Positions 7,658-16,632 of a stretch of DNA of 64,000 nt are shown here, piece after piece. A program made the position numbers and the translations under genes. The DNA is taken from assembly GCF_900105245.1 (NCBI RefSeq), contig NZ_FNSZ01000001.1, forward strand, positions 1,674,001 to 1,738,000, written 5' to 3'. The notes under the pieces were generated by a model. It was not told the origin of the DNA. It worked only from the letters and a program-made list of their open reading frames with translations, and searched no databases. The stretch's first letter is position 1. Each line of letters begins with the position of its first letter. This DNA comes from Streptomyces sp. 1222.5 (lineage in GTDB: Bacteria > Actinomycetota > Actinomycetes > Streptomycetales > Streptomycetaceae).

Positions 7658-8449
7658 ATGCTCACCACCCGTTTCGTCGACGGCGCTCCGAACTGGATCG
7701 ACATCGGCACCCCCGACCTCGACGGCGCCCTCGCCTTCTACGGCGGCCTGTTCGGCTGGCAGTTCCGGTCCGCGGGTCCGGACGCCGGGGGCTACGGCTT
7801 CTTCCAGCTGGAGGGCAGAACCGTCGCGGGCGGCATGCAGACCGGCCCCGACCAGGGACCGCCGAGCTGGACGGTGTACTTCCAGACCGAGGACGCGCAG
7901 GCCACCGCCGAGGCGGCCGAACAGGCGCACGGCCGGGTGCTGTTCCCGCCCATGGACGTGATGGGCCAGGGCCACATGGCGGTCCTCGCCGACCAGGCGG
8001 GCGTGCGGTTCGGGCTCTGGCAGCCCGGGCGGACCAAGGGCGTGGACGTGGCGGACGAGCCGGGCGCGCTGTGCTGGGTGGAGCTGTACACGCCGGACAT
8101 CGCGGCCGCCGCCGCGTTCTACTACAAGGTGCTCGGCCTGGAGACCTCGGGCATGCCCTTCCCGGGCGGGACGTACACCTGCGTCAATCCGGCCGCCGGC
8201 GGGGAGGACGCCATGTTCGGCGGCATGGTGCCGATGGCCGACGCCCCGGACGAGGTGGCGGCGGGGCCGTACTGGCTGCCGTACTTCGAGGTGGAGGACA
8301 CCGACGCGGTGGTCGAGCAGGCGCAGCGGCTCGGCGGGACGGTGCGGATGCCCGCGACGTCCGTGGAGGGCGTGGGCCGCATGGCCAAGCTGGCCGACCC
8401 GCAGGGGGCGCGTTTCGCGGTGATCCGCAGCGAGTCACCGCAGGGCTGA
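7658..8449 (+). CDS. VOC family protein, two glyoxalase-like domains
   Basis: A 263-residue protein made of two vicinal-oxygen-chelate domains: residues about 8-120 (APNWIDIGTPDLDGALAFYG onward) and about 135-258 (LCWVELYTPDIAAAAAFYYK onward). Such proteins form a barrel for metal-dependent isomerases, dioxygenases, or drug-binding resistance proteins. Start ATG 7658 follows GAGGAGGGCGAAG. The precise substrate cannot be inferred. It is close to many Streptomyces proteins annotated hydroxylase or glyoxalase/bleomycin resistance family. It is single and convergent with the LacI gene. Confidence 0.85.
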   Translation: MLTTRFVDGAPNWIDIGTPDLDGALAFYGGLFGWQFRSAGPDAGGYGFFQLEGRTVAGGMQTGPDQGPPSWTVYFQTEDAQATAEAAEQAHGRVLFPPMDVMGQGHMAVLADQAGVRFGLWQPGRTKGVDVADEPGALCWVELYTPDIAAAAAFYYKVLGLETSGMPFPGGTYTCVNPAAGGEDAMFGGMVPMADAPDEVAAGPYWLPYFEVEDTDAVVEQAQRLGGTVRMPATSVEGVGRMAKLADPQGARFAVIRSESPQG

Positions 8450-8487
8450 GCCGTTCGGCCGCGGGCGGCCCGGAGCGCGCGGCGGCC

Positions 8488-9576
8488 CTAGGCGGAGGCG
8501 CGGCGGATCAGTGTCGTCGGCAGGATCACGCCGGCGTCCGGGCCCGACGGCTCGTCCGGTTCCGGCCGGGCGTCCGGGCCCGGCGCGGGGGTTCCGCCCC
8601 GGCCGGCGGACGGGCCGCCCCGCAGCAGCAGACGGGCCATCAGCCGGCCCATCCCCTCGATGTCCTGACGGACGGTCGTCAGCGGCGGATCGGTCTCCTC
8701 CGTGACGGGCACCATGTCGTCGAAACCGATGACGGCCACGTCCTCGGGCACCCGCCGGCCGTTGCGGCGCAGCACGCGCAGGGCGCCGAGCGCGGTCAGG
8801 TCGTTGGCGGCGAACACGGCGTCCACGTCCGGGCAGCGGTCGAGGAGCGCGCGCATGGCGCGTTCGCCGCCGGCCGGCGTGAAGTCGCTCTCCTCGACAA
8901 GCCGGGGATCGCCGCCGCCCATCACCTCGTCCATGACGTCCCGGTACCCGTCGAGCCGGTCCACCGCCGAGGTCTGGTCCAGCGCGCCGGTGATGTGCGC
9001 GACGCGCCGGCGCCCCAGGTCCACGAGGTGCCGTACGGCCGTACGGGCACCTCCCCGGTTGTCGCTGTCGACGTACACCGGGCCGGGCGTGCCGTCGCTC
9101 CAGTCGGGGCGGCCGCCGAAGACGGTGGGCACGCCCGCCGTGCGGATCAGACCGGGCAGCGGGTCGTCCAGGTGCAGCGAGAAGACCAGGGCGCCGTCGA
9201 CGTGGCCCCCGGCGAGGTACCGGGCGACGCGCGCGTGGTCGGCACGGCCCTCGGTGAGCAGCAGGACGAGCTGGTTGTCGTGCGCGGTCAGCTCCTTGCT
9301 GATGCCGCGCAGTTGCAGGGCGAAGAAGGGGTCGGCGAAGACCTTCGTCTCCGGTTCGGCGATGACGACGGCGACGGCGTGGTGCCGCTTGGTGACGAGG
9401 CTGCGCGCCGCCTGGTTGGGGACGTATCCCAGTTCCGCCACGGCCTGCCGCACCCGCTCGGCCAACGGTTCCCGCACCCCGTCCCCGCCGTTGACCACCC
9501 GTGACACGGTGGCCCGGGACACCCCGGCCCGCGCGGCCACGGCCTCCAGCGTGGGACGCGACACTGCCTCAGTCAC
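8488..9576 (-). CDS. LacI-family transcriptional regulator
   Basis: A 362-residue LacI/GalR regulator: N-terminal helix-turn-helix and hinge (PTLEAVAARAGVSRATVSRV, then VPNQAARSLV), then a periplasmic-binding-like sensor domain ending in IGFDDMVPVTEETDPPLTTV. Start GTG 9576 is preferred because GGAG lies 7 nt upstream; an in-frame ATG at 9591 would add five residues. The C-terminal 45 residues contain a Pro/Gly-rich insert (about 318-345) not usual for the family. There is no sugar transport or hydrolase gene beside it, so its regulon is probably elsewhere. It is single. Confidence 0.9.
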   Translation of the reverse strand: MTEAVSRPTLEAVAARAGVSRATVSRVVNGGDGVREPLAERVRQAVAELGYVPNQAARSLVTKRHHAVAVVIAEPETKVFADPFFALQLRGISKELTAHDNQLVLLLTEGRADHARVARYLAGGHVDGALVFSLHLDDPLPGLIRTAGVPTVFGGRPDWSDGTPGPVYVDSDNRGGARTAVRHLVDLGRRRVAHITGALDQTSAVDRLDGYRDVMDEVMGGGDPRLVEESDFTPAGGERAMRALLDRCPDVDAVFAANDLTALGALRVLRRNGRRVPEDVAVIGFDDMVPVTEETDPPLTTVRQDIEGMGRLMARLLLRGGPSAGRGGTPAPGPDARPEPDEPSGPDAGVILPTTLIRRASA

Positions 9577-9660
9577 TTCGGGACTCCTCATCGGCGGCTG
9601 CCGGTCAGGATAACCGCGGGCCGCCCGCGCCTTGGCCGGGGGAACCGCTCCCGGGTCCGG

Positions 9661-10680
9661 CTAGGACGTCGGCTCGCGCCGCGCCCGGCTCGGCTGGACC
9701 CGCTTCGGTTCGCCCGGCATCTTCGGGTACTCCGGCGGGTACGGCAGGTCGCCCAGACCGTGGTCGTGTTCGTCCCGGCGGGCCAGTTCCAGCAGGGCGT
9801 CCAGGGAGTAGGCGTGGTCGTCCATGTCGGCGTGCACGTCACCGAGTTCGGCGAAGCGGGCCGGCATCGTGGCGAGGTCGAAGTCGGCCGGGTGCGCCAC
9901 GCCGACCTCCTCCCAGCGCAGAGGTGCCGAGACGGGCGCGTGCGGGCGGGGGCGTACGGAGTAGGCGGAGGCGATGGTGCGGTCGCGTGCCGTCTGATTG
10001 TAGTCCAGGAAGATGCGGCGCCCCCGTTCCTCCTTCCACCACTTGATGGTGACCTGCTCGGGCATCCGGCGTTCCATCTCCCGGCCGACGGCGATCGCGG
10101 CGCGGCGCACCTGGGTGAAGGTCCAGCGGGGTTCGATCGGCACGAAGACGTGCAGACCCCGGCCGCCGGAGGTCTTGGGCCAGCCCCCCAGCCCGCCGAA
10201 CTCCTCCAGCACGGCGCGCAGTTCGTGGGCGGCACGGACGGCGTCGTCGTAGTCGGTGCCGGGCTGCGGGTCGAGGTCGATGCGGAGTTCGTCCGGGTGG
10301 TCGACGTCGGTGGCGCGCACCGGCCAGGGGTGGAAGGTGAGGGTGCCGTACTGGGCGGCCCACACCACGGCCGCCTCCTCGGTGGGGCACATCTCGTCGG
10401 CGCTGCGCCCGCTGGGGAAGGTGATGTGGGCGGTCGGGATCCAGTCGGGCATGCCCTTGGGGGCGCGCTTCTGGTAGAACCACTCGCCGCCGACGCCGTC
10501 CGGGTAGCGCTCCAGGGTGGTGGGGCGGTTGCGCAGGGCGCGGAGGATGCCGGGTGCCACGGCGGCGTAGTAGCGGGCCAGGTCCAGCTTGGTGTAGCCC
10601 GGTTCCGGGAAGAAGACCTTGTCGGGGCTGGACAGCCGTACGGTCCGGCCGGCCACCTCCAGTTCCACCGCAGCACCCAT
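9661..10680 (-). CDS. ligD: LigD-type polymerase domain protein (archaeo-eukaryotic primase fold)
   Basis: A 339-residue stand-alone polymerase domain of LigD, the bacterial non-homologous end-joining polymerase that adds nucleotides, preferably ribonucleotides, at breaks. Seen: SSPDKVFFPEPGYTKLDLARYY (DNA-end binding N-terminus), the metal-binding DLDP in ELRIDLDPQPG, GGRGLHVFVPIEP, and the C-terminal region with YPPEYPKMPGEP. The ligase is on a separate, divergent gene 73 bp away. No nuclease domain and no Ku gene are in the window. The start codon ATG 10680 lies 6 nt after TACCGT, so the message may be leaderless. The symbol names the domain; this gene encodes only its polymerase part. Confidence 0.9.
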   Translation of the reverse strand: MGAAVELEVAGRTVRLSSPDKVFFPEPGYTKLDLARYYAAVAPGILRALRNRPTTLERYPDGVGGEWFYQKRAPKGMPDWIPTAHITFPSGRSADEMCPTEEAAVVWAAQYGTLTFHPWPVRATDVDHPDELRIDLDPQPGTDYDDAVRAAHELRAVLEEFGGLGGWPKTSGGRGLHVFVPIEPRWTFTQVRRAAIAVGREMERRMPEQVTIKWWKEERGRRIFLDYNQTARDRTIASAYSVRPRPHAPVSAPLRWEEVGVAHPADFDLATMPARFAELGDVHADMDDHAYSLDALLELARRDEHDHGLGDLPYPPEYPKMPGEPKRVQPSRARREPTS

Positions 10681-10753
10681 GCGGCCACGGTAGGCGCCCC
10701 CCGCACGGCTCGCACACCGGGCGGCGGCGGACGGGTACGAGCAGAATCGAGGC

Positions 10754-11824
10754 ATGGATCTGCCGGTGATGCCGCCCGTGAAGCCCATGCTCGCCAAGTC
10801 GGTGGCGAAGATCCCACCGGACATGCACTACGAGGCGAAGTGGGACGGGTTCCGTTCGATCGTGTTCCGCGACGGCGCCGAGATTGAGTTGGGCAGCCGT
10901 ACCGGAAAGCCGCTGACCAGGTATTTCCCCGAGCTGGTCGCGGCGTTGAGGGAGCGGGTGCCCGAGCGGTGCGTGCTCGACGGGGAGATCGTGATCGCCC
11001 GGAACGGCCGGCTGGACTTCGACGCGCTGACGGAGCGGATCCATCCGGCCGCGTCGCGGGTGCGGACGCTGGCCGAGCGGACGCCGGCCTCGTTCGTCGC
11101 CTTCGATCTGCTGGCCCTGGGTGACGAGTCGCTGGTCGGCCTGGCGCTGACCGACCGCCGGGCCCTGCTGGAGCAGGCATTGGCGGGGGCGACCCCGCCG
11201 GTGCACACGGCCCCCGCGACGACCGACATCGAGCTGGCCCGGCAGTGGTTCGAGCGGTTCGAGGGCGCGGGCCTCGACGGCGTGGTCGCCAAGCCGCTGA
11301 CGCTGCGCTACCTCCAGGACGAGCGGGCCATGTTCAAGATCAAGCACGAGCGGACGGCGGACGTCGTGGTGGCCGGGTACCGCCTCCACAAGAGCGGGCC
11401 GGTGGTCGGCTCCCTGCTGCTCGGGCTCCACGACGAGCAGGGCCGGCTCCAGCACGTGGGCGTGTCGGCCGCCTTCCCCATGAAGCGGCGGGCGGAGCTG
11501 ATCGAGGAACTGGAACCGCTGCGGATGGACGACGTGCGGGGGCACCCGTGGGCGGCCTGGTCGGACGAGGCCGCCCACGAGACGGCCCGGCTGCCGGGGG
11601 CGCCGAGCCGCTGGTCGGGCAAGAAGGACCTGTCGTGGGTGCCGCTCCGGCCGGAGCGGGTCGCGGAGGTGGCGTACGACCACATGGAGAACGGGCAGCG
11701 GTTCCGGCACACGGCCCGCTTCCGCCGCTGGCGCCCGGACCGTACGCCGGAGAGCTGCACCTACGCCCAACTGGAGGAGCCGGTGCGCTACGACCTCGCC
11801 GAGATCCTCGGCGAGAAGGAGTGA
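10754..11824 (+). CDS. ATP-dependent DNA ligase (NHEJ-type)
   Basis: A 356-residue ATP-dependent ligase. The AMP-accepting lysine is K29 in YEAKWDGFR (motif I K-x-D-G). LDGEIVI, FVAFDLLALG and GVVAKPLTLRY are motifs III, IIIa and IV, and FKIKHERTADVV is motif V. The OB-fold follows to the C-terminus. This is the LigC/LigD-ligase size class. Head-to-head with the LigD polymerase gene: in Streptomyces the two activities are often on separate genes. Together they should seal and fill double-strand breaks with Ku encoded elsewhere. Confidence 0.93.
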   Translation: MDLPVMPPVKPMLAKSVAKIPPDMHYEAKWDGFRSIVFRDGAEIELGSRTGKPLTRYFPELVAALRERVPERCVLDGEIVIARNGRLDFDALTERIHPAASRVRTLAERTPASFVAFDLLALGDESLVGLALTDRRALLEQALAGATPPVHTAPATTDIELARQWFERFEGAGLDGVVAKPLTLRYLQDERAMFKIKHERTADVVVAGYRLHKSGPVVGSLLLGLHDEQGRLQHVGVSAAFPMKRRAELIEELEPLRMDDVRGHPWAAWSDEAAHETARLPGAPSRWSGKKDLSWVPLRPERVAEVAYDHMENGQRFRHTARFRRWRPDRTPESCTYAQLEEPVRYDLAEILGEKE

Positions 11825-11846
11825 CCCGGCCGCGGCCGGCCTCCGC

Positions 11847-13037
11847 TCAGGGCTGCATGAGGACCTTCACGGCGCCGTCCTGCTTGCGCTGGAACATCTC
11901 GTAGGCGTGCGGCGCCTCGGCGAGCGGCACCCGGTGGGTGGCGAAGTCGTCGACACCGAGCGGGTCCTGGTCGGTGAGGAAGGGCAGGATGTCGTCGGTC
12001 CAGCGGCGGACGTTGGCCTGGCCCATGCGCATCTGGATCTGCTTGTCGAAGAGGGTGAGCAGCGGGATCGGGTCGGCCATACCGCCGTACACACCGCTCA
12101 GCGAGATGGTCCCGCCGCGGCGGACCAGGTCGATGGCCGTGTGGAGAGCGGCGAGCCGGTCGATGCTGAAGCGCTCCGCGAAGGGCGCGGCGATCTTGCG
12201 CGGCATCATGGCGGTCGCCGTCTGGGCGAGCTTGGCGGCGGCGCTGCCGTGCGCCTCCGTGCCGACCGCGTCGATGACGGCGTCCGGGCCCCGGCCCGAG
12301 GTCTCCTCGCGGATCGCCTCCACCAGCGCCTTCTCGTCGTCGAAGGCCCTGAGGTCGTACGTCTGGACACCGCGCCGCTTCGCCCGGGCGAGCCGCTCCG
12401 GCACCAGGTCGACGCCGAACACCCGCTCGGCGCCCCGGGCGAGGGCGATCCGGCAGGACATGTCGCCGATCGGCCCCAGGCCGAGGACCGCGACCGTGCC
12501 ACCGGGCGGGATCGCCGCGTACTCGACGGCCTGCCAGGCGGTGGGCAGCACGTCCGAGAGATAGACGAAACGGTCGTCCGACGGGCCCTCGGGCACCTTG
12601 ATCGGGCCGAACTGAGCCTGCGGGACCCGCAGATACTCGGCCTGCGCGCCGGGCACGGCGCCGTACAGCCGGGTGTAGCCGAACAGGGCGGCGCCCATGC
12701 CCTCCCCGTGGACCTGGGTGGTCTCGCACTGGGTGGGCAGCCCGGTGTCACACATGAAGCAGTGCCCGCAGGCGATCTGGAACGGCACCACGACCCGGTC
12801 GCCGGGCCGCAGGTTCGGCACGTCGGAACCGACCTCCTCGACGATGCCCATCGGTTCATGGCCGAGGATGTCGCCCGGGGTCATGAACGGCGTGAGCACC
12901 TCGTACAGATGCAGGTCGGAGCCGCACAGTCCGGTGGACGTGATGCGGATGACGGCGTCCGTGGGCTCCTCGATCCGCGGATCGGGCACGTCGTCCACCC
13001 GTACGTCCCGATGGCCCTGCCAGGTCACTGCCTTCAT
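11847..13037 (-). CDS. zinc-dependent alcohol dehydrogenase (formaldehyde-dehydrogenase-like)
   Basis: A 396-residue medium-chain dehydrogenase. Catalytic zinc site: C in GLCGSDLHLYE and the GHE of ILGHEPMG. Structural zinc: CGHCFMCDTGLPTQC. The nucleotide fold GLGPIGDMSCRIALARGAER is split here as GLGPIG and the following helix, with the acidic end VFGVDLVPERL, pointing to NAD. Start ATG 13037 follows AAGGGAGCGCGACCCC. The long insert around residues 100-130 and overall length fit the glutathione-independent formaldehyde dehydrogenase-like group; substrate not determined. It is single, 22 nt from the convergent ligase. Confidence 0.88.
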   Translation of the reverse strand: MKAVTWQGHRDVRVDDVPDPRIEEPTDAVIRITSTGLCGSDLHLYEVLTPFMTPGDILGHEPMGIVEEVGSDVPNLRPGDRVVVPFQIACGHCFMCDTGLPTQCETTQVHGEGMGAALFGYTRLYGAVPGAQAEYLRVPQAQFGPIKVPEGPSDDRFVYLSDVLPTAWQAVEYAAIPPGGTVAVLGLGPIGDMSCRIALARGAERVFGVDLVPERLARAKRRGVQTYDLRAFDDEKALVEAIREETSGRGPDAVIDAVGTEAHGSAAAKLAQTATAMMPRKIAAPFAERFSIDRLAALHTAIDLVRRGGTISLSGVYGGMADPIPLLTLFDKQIQMRMGQANVRRWTDDILPFLTDQDPLGVDDFATHRVPLAEAPHAYEMFQRKQDGAVKVLMQP

Positions 13038-13225
13038 GGGGTCGCGCTCCCTTGCCCTCGCGTGCGCGCCGGTACCGCCCTGGCGCATCCGGCGCGGCTG
13101 TGTCTGCGTGCGATGGCGGCCGGGTACCCGCACGCACCACGCCGAACCACGCCGCGTCCGGACATGGCCGTCGATGTCCTCATGAGCGCACAATCGGACA
13201 GACGAACGGGGTGACGACGGTGGGC

Positions 13226-14188
13226 ATGGGACACAGGGCGCGCGGACGGCGCGCCGCACTGACGGCGGCCGTGCTGGCGGCCGCGCTGACGGCAGGCTGC
13301 TCCGGGCAGGGCCGCCCCGGTGACGACGGCGTCCCGGGCCGCACACCGGCACCGGACGCCTCGGCCTCGGCGGCCGGCTCCCCGCTCGCCGTCAAGATCG
13401 ACAATGTGGCCGGTGCCCGCCCGCAGACCGGTCTGGACGCCGCCGACGTGGTCTACGCCGAGCAGGTGGAGGGGGGTCTGAGCCGGCTGCTCGCGGTGTA
13501 CGCGACCCGGTTCCCCGAGACCGTCGGGCCGGTGCGCAGTGCCCGCGCGTCGGACCTGGAGCTGCTGCGCCAGTTCGACCGGCCCACCCTCGCCTTCTCC
13601 GGTGCCCAGCGCAGGCTGCTGCCGCTGATCGACCGGGCGCCGGTGGAGGCGAGGTCGCCCGACGAGGCACCGGACGCCTACTACCGGGGCAGCGGCAGGG
13701 CCGCACCGCACAACCTCTATCTGCACCCCGCCGGGCTGCTGCCCACGGCGCCCGGCGCGGGCGCGCTCACCACGGGCTTCCGGTACGGCCGGGCCCCGGC
13801 CGGCGGCACTCCCACGGCCACCCGGACCGTGCGCTATCCGGCCGCCCGCTTCACCTTCACCTGGTCCGCCGGGCGCGGGGGCTGGCTGGTCGCGATGGAC
13901 GGCGCCCCCACGACGACGACCGACGGCCCGCGGCCGGCCCCCGCGACGGTCGTGGTGCAGCACGTGAGGGTCCGCGCCTCCGGGTACCACGACGTCCTCG
14001 GCAACCGCACGCCGTACACCGAGACGGTCGGTTCGGGGCGGGCGGAGGTGCTCCGGGACGGCCGCTCCTTCACCGCCGGCTGGTCACGGCCGACGGCGGG
14101 GGACGGCACGACGTTCACCACACCGGACGGCGCCCCGATGGACTTCGCCGAGGGCCAGGTGTGGGTGGTGTTCGCACCGGCTCCGTAG
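13226..14188 (+). CDS. DUF3048 lipoprotein (YerB-like)
   Basis: A 320-residue lipoprotein: basic start MGHRARGRRAAL, hydrophobic stretch and lipobox LTAGC, then a low-complexity linker and the DUF3048 domain (PLAVKIDNVAGARPQTGLDA; VGPVRSARASDLELL; the C-terminal half GRSFTAGWSRPTAGDGTTF). In Bacillus the relative is YerB; function is unknown, with a cell-envelope role likely. Start choice is uncertain: ATG 13226 is preceded by GGGGTGA, but in-frame GTG codons at 13211 and 13220 are possible. It is divergent from the dehydrogenase. Confidence 0.85.
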   Translation: MGHRARGRRAALTAAVLAAALTAGCSGQGRPGDDGVPGRTPAPDASASAAGSPLAVKIDNVAGARPQTGLDAADVVYAEQVEGGLSRLLAVYATRFPETVGPVRSARASDLELLRQFDRPTLAFSGAQRRLLPLIDRAPVEARSPDEAPDAYYRGSGRAAPHNLYLHPAGLLPTAPGAGALTTGFRYGRAPAGGTPTATRTVRYPAARFTFTWSAGRGGWLVAMDGAPTTTTDGPRPAPATVVVQHVRVRASGYHDVLGNRTPYTETVGSGRAEVLRDGRSFTAGWSRPTAGDGTTFTTPDGAPMDFAEGQVWVVFAPAP

Positions 14189-14232
14189 CGGCGCCCGCTC
14201 GCCGGGCCGGCGTCCCGCCCGCCCGGATCCCG

Positions 14233-14697
14233 TCAGCCCCGCGCGCCCTGCGGTTCGGCCGCGTTGCGCAGGTCCTCCGCCGCGTCGGCGACCCGGCGGA
14301 TCAGGTCGAAGAACACGGTCTGCTCCTCGGCGGAGAGCGGGGCGAGGAACACCTGGTTCATGCGGGCGGTGCGCACGGTCAGCCTGCGGTGGGTGCGCAG
14401 GCCGTCGTCGGTGAGACGGAGCAGGGAGCGACGGCCGTCCTCGGGGTCGCGCACCTTGTGCAGCAGCCCGCGGCGGCCGAGCCGGCTGATGACCTCGGCG
14501 ATGGTCGACCGGTCCAGGCCCACCCGCTCCCCCACCGTCCGCTGGTCGAGGCCGGGCTCCGCGACGAGCGCGTTCATCACCGCGAACTGCGGCGAGGTGA
14601 TCTCCTCCGAGACCATCGTGTTCCACAGCAGGTAGTGCGCCTGCTGGAGCCGGCGGGCCAGGTGCCCGGGATGGGTGGCGAGGTCCACGGCGGCCAT
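14233..14697 (-). CDS. pcaV: MarR-family repressor of protocatechuate genes (PcaV-like)
   Basis: A 154-residue MarR protein, divergent from the pca operon, as in Streptomyces coelicolor where PcaV represses pca genes and is released by protocatechuate. Seen: N-terminal HLARRLQQAHYLLWN with R15, the position reported as the key ligand contact in PcaV, and the winged helix (LDQRTVGERVGLDRSTIAEV, wing DPEDGRRSLL). Start ATG 14697 follows GGGAGCGGGT. It is expected to bind the palindromes in the 182-bp divergent region and to repress itself and pcaIJFHGBL. Confidence 0.88.
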   Translation of the reverse strand: MAAVDLATHPGHLARRLQQAHYLLWNTMVSEEITSPQFAVMNALVAEPGLDQRTVGERVGLDRSTIAEVISRLGRRGLLHKVRDPEDGRRSLLRLTDDGLRTHRRLTVRTARMNQVFLAPLSAEEQTVFFDLIRRVADAAEDLRNAAEPQGARG

Positions 14698-14716
14698 ACC
14701 CGCTCCCTAGATCGAT

Positions 14717-14735
14717 TCGTTGGTGCACTGAACGA
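14717..14735. promoter_or_regulatory. probable PcaV operator near pcaV
   Basis: Imperfect palindrome TCGTTGGTGCACTGAACGA, with TCGTT/AACGA arms and a GTGCAC centre, 20 nt upstream of the pcaV start. It shares the GTGC-x-CTGAA core with the second site before pcaI. MarR proteins bind such 16-20 bp palindromes. Confidence 0.55.
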
Positions 14736-14837
14736 TACCCGGTGCCCGCCTGCCTGTCTCCGATCGAAAGCGCCTTTCCGAGCAGCTCTTGACCGTTCTG
14801 GTGGTCGGTGGCAGCGTGTGGAACACCTCGCTGGAAT

Positions 14838-14855
14838 ACTCAGTGTGCTGACTAA
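14838..14855. promoter_or_regulatory. probable PcaV operator near pcaI
   Basis: TACTCAGTGTGCTGACTA, with inner palindrome TCAG-TGTG-CTGA (14840-14851), 25 nt before the pcaI start. A TTGACC element (14789-14794) lies upstream, so the site would sit at or just after the pca promoter, fitting repression. Confidence 0.5.
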
Positions 14856-14879
14856 TCTCGGAGAGACGGGGCTTCACGG

Positions 14880-15662
14880 ATGGACAAGGTGGTGGCCACC
14901 GCCCCGGCGGCGGTGGCCGATGTGCCGGACGGCGCGTCCCTCGCCGTCGGCGGGTTCGGGCTCAGCGGTGTCCCGAACGTGCTGATCCAGGCGCTGTACG
15001 AACGCGACGTCGGCGGTCTGGGCGTGGTCTCGAACAACTGCGGGGCCATGGACACCGGGCTCGCCGTGCTGCTGGCCGCGGGGCGGATCGCCCGGGTGAC
15101 CGGCTCGTACATCGGCGCCAACAAGGAGTTCGCCCGCCAGTACCTGGCCGGCGAGCTGGAGGTGGAGCTGATCCCGCAGGGCACCCTCGCCGAGCGGCTG
15201 CGTGCGGGCGGCGCCGGCATCCCCGCCTTCTACACCCCGGCCGGGGTCGGCACCCAGGTCGCCGAGGGCGGACTGCCCTGGCGCTACGACGGCTCGGGCG
15301 GCGTCGCGCTGGCCTCGCCGCCCAAGGAGGTGCGGGAGTTCGACGGGGTGGAGTACGTCCTGGAGCGCGCCATCCGCACCGACTTCGCGCTGGTCCGCGC
15401 CGCGAAGGGCGACCGGCACGGCAATCTGGTCTTCAACCGGTCGACCCGGAACTTCAATCCCCTCGCCGCCATGGCCGGGCGGATCACGGTGGCCGAGGTG
15501 GAGGAGCTGGTCGAGCCCGGCGAGATCGATCCCGACGCGGTGCACGTGCCGGGGGTCTTCGTGCAGCGGGTCGTGCCGCTCACCCCGGAGCAGGCGGCGG
15601 ACAAGAAGATCGAGCGGCGCACGGTCTCCGCGCCCTCGGCACGAGGGACGGTGAACGGCTGA
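14880..15662 (+). CDS. pcaI: 3-oxoadipate CoA-transferase subunit A
   Basis: A 260-residue alpha subunit of succinyl-CoA:3-oxoadipate CoA-transferase, which activates beta-ketoadipate with CoA from succinyl-CoA. Family I signature: [19 protein letters not shown] (residues about 18-37); later [14 protein letters not shown]. Start ATG 14880 follows GGAGAGACGGGGC. The stop overlaps the next gene's ATG by one base (TGATG), showing translational coupling to pcaJ. It is the first gene of pcaIJFHGBL. Confidence 0.95.
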   Translation: MDKVVATAPAAVADVPDGASLAVGGFGLSGVPNVLIQALYERDVGGLGVVSNNCGAMDTGLAVLLAAGRIARVTGSYIGANKEFARQYLAGELEVELIPQGTLAERLRAGGAGIPAFYTPAGVGTQVAEGGLPWRYDGSGGVALASPPKEVREFDGVEYVLERAIRTDFALVRAAKGDRHGNLVFNRSTRNFNPLAAMAGRITVAEVEELVEPGEIDPDAVHVPGVFVQRVVPLTPEQAADKKIERRTVSAPSARGTVNG

Positions 15663-16306
15663 TGGCCCGCACACGCGAGGAGATGGCCGCCCGTGCCGCG
15701 CGCGAGCTGCGCGACGGCCAGTACGTCAATCTCGGCATCGGTCTGCCCACCCTGATCCCGAACCACCTGCCCGAGGGCGTCGAGGTGGTGCTGGAGTCGG
15801 AGAACGGCATTCTCGGCACCGGCCCCTACCCCGGCGAGGACCAGGTCGACCCGGATCTGATCAACGCCGGCAAGGAGACCGTGACCGTCCTGCCCGGCGC
15901 GTCCTTCTTCGACTCGGCGCTGTCCTTCGCGATGATCCGCGGCGGGCACATCGACGTCGCCGTCCTCGGTGCGATGCAGGTCTCCGCCGGCGGCGACCTG
16001 GCCAACTGGGCCGTGCCGGGCAAGCTCGTCACCGGGATCGGGGGCGCGATGGACCTGGTGCACGGCGCCCGTCGGGTGATCGTGGTGATGACGCACACCG
16101 CCAAGGACGGCTCCCCCAAGATCCTCAAGGAGTGCACCCTGCCGCTCACGGGCAAGGCGTGCGTGAACCGGGTCATCACCGATCTCGCCGTGCTGGACGT
16201 CACCGTCGACGGGCTCGCCCTGGTGGAGACCGCACCGGGTGTGACCGTCGACGAGGTCGTCGCCGGGACCGACGCCGAACTCGTCATCGCGGAGGACCTG
16301 CTGTGA
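15662..16306 (+). CDS. pcaJ: 3-oxoadipate CoA-transferase subunit B
   Basis: A 214-residue beta subunit of the same transferase. The catalytic glutamate is expected at E47 in [26 protein letters not shown] and the C-terminal ELVIAEDLL are typical of the family. It overlaps pcaI by one base and pcaF by four (GTGA), so the three are co-translated. Confidence 0.95.
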   Translation: MARTREEMAARAARELRDGQYVNLGIGLPTLIPNHLPEGVEVVLESENGILGTGPYPGEDQVDPDLINAGKETVTVLPGASFFDSALSFAMIRGGHIDVAVLGAMQVSAGGDLANWAVPGKLVTGIGGAMDLVHGARRVIVVMTHTAKDGSPKILKECTLPLTGKACVNRVITDLAVLDVTVDGLALVETAPGVTVDEVVAGTDAELVIAEDLL

Positions 16307-16614
16307 ACCCCGTCTACCTCGTCGACGCCGTCCGCACCCCGATCGGCCGCTACAACGGCGGCCTGGCCCCGGTCCGCCCGGACGACCTCGCCGCCCACGT
16401 CGTCCGCGCGCTGCTGTCCCGCTCGCCGCGGCTCGACCCGGCGGTCCTCAACCCCCAGGGCGGCGCGATCGCGCTGGGACACCCGCTCGGCGCCTCCGGT
16501 GCCCGACTCGCCGGCACCGTTGCCCACCGGCTCGCCCGCTGGGGCTCCGGCACCGGCGTGGCCACCCTCTGCATCGGCGTGGGCCAGGGCCTCGCCCTCG
16601 TCCCGGAACGATAG
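16303..16614 (+). pseudogene. pcaF: internally deleted beta-ketoadipyl-CoA thiolase
   Basis: The frame opens at GTG 16303, overlapping the pcaJ stop (GTGA), and encodes only 103 residues where the thiolase normally has about 400. Residues 1-46 are the normal N-terminus ([19 protein letters not shown] to RSPRLDP). Residues from about 47 are the normal C-terminus ([20 protein letters not shown] to the CIGVGQG motif). Roughly 290 residues are missing in frame, including the loop with the nucleophilic cysteine and the middle dimerisation region; only the GHP histidine and C-terminal cysteine remain. The product cannot be an active thiolase. Junction near 16435-16455. It could be a real deletion or an assembly error. 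Confidence 0.88.
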
Positions 16615-16632
16615 GAAACGTCAGGTACCGCC

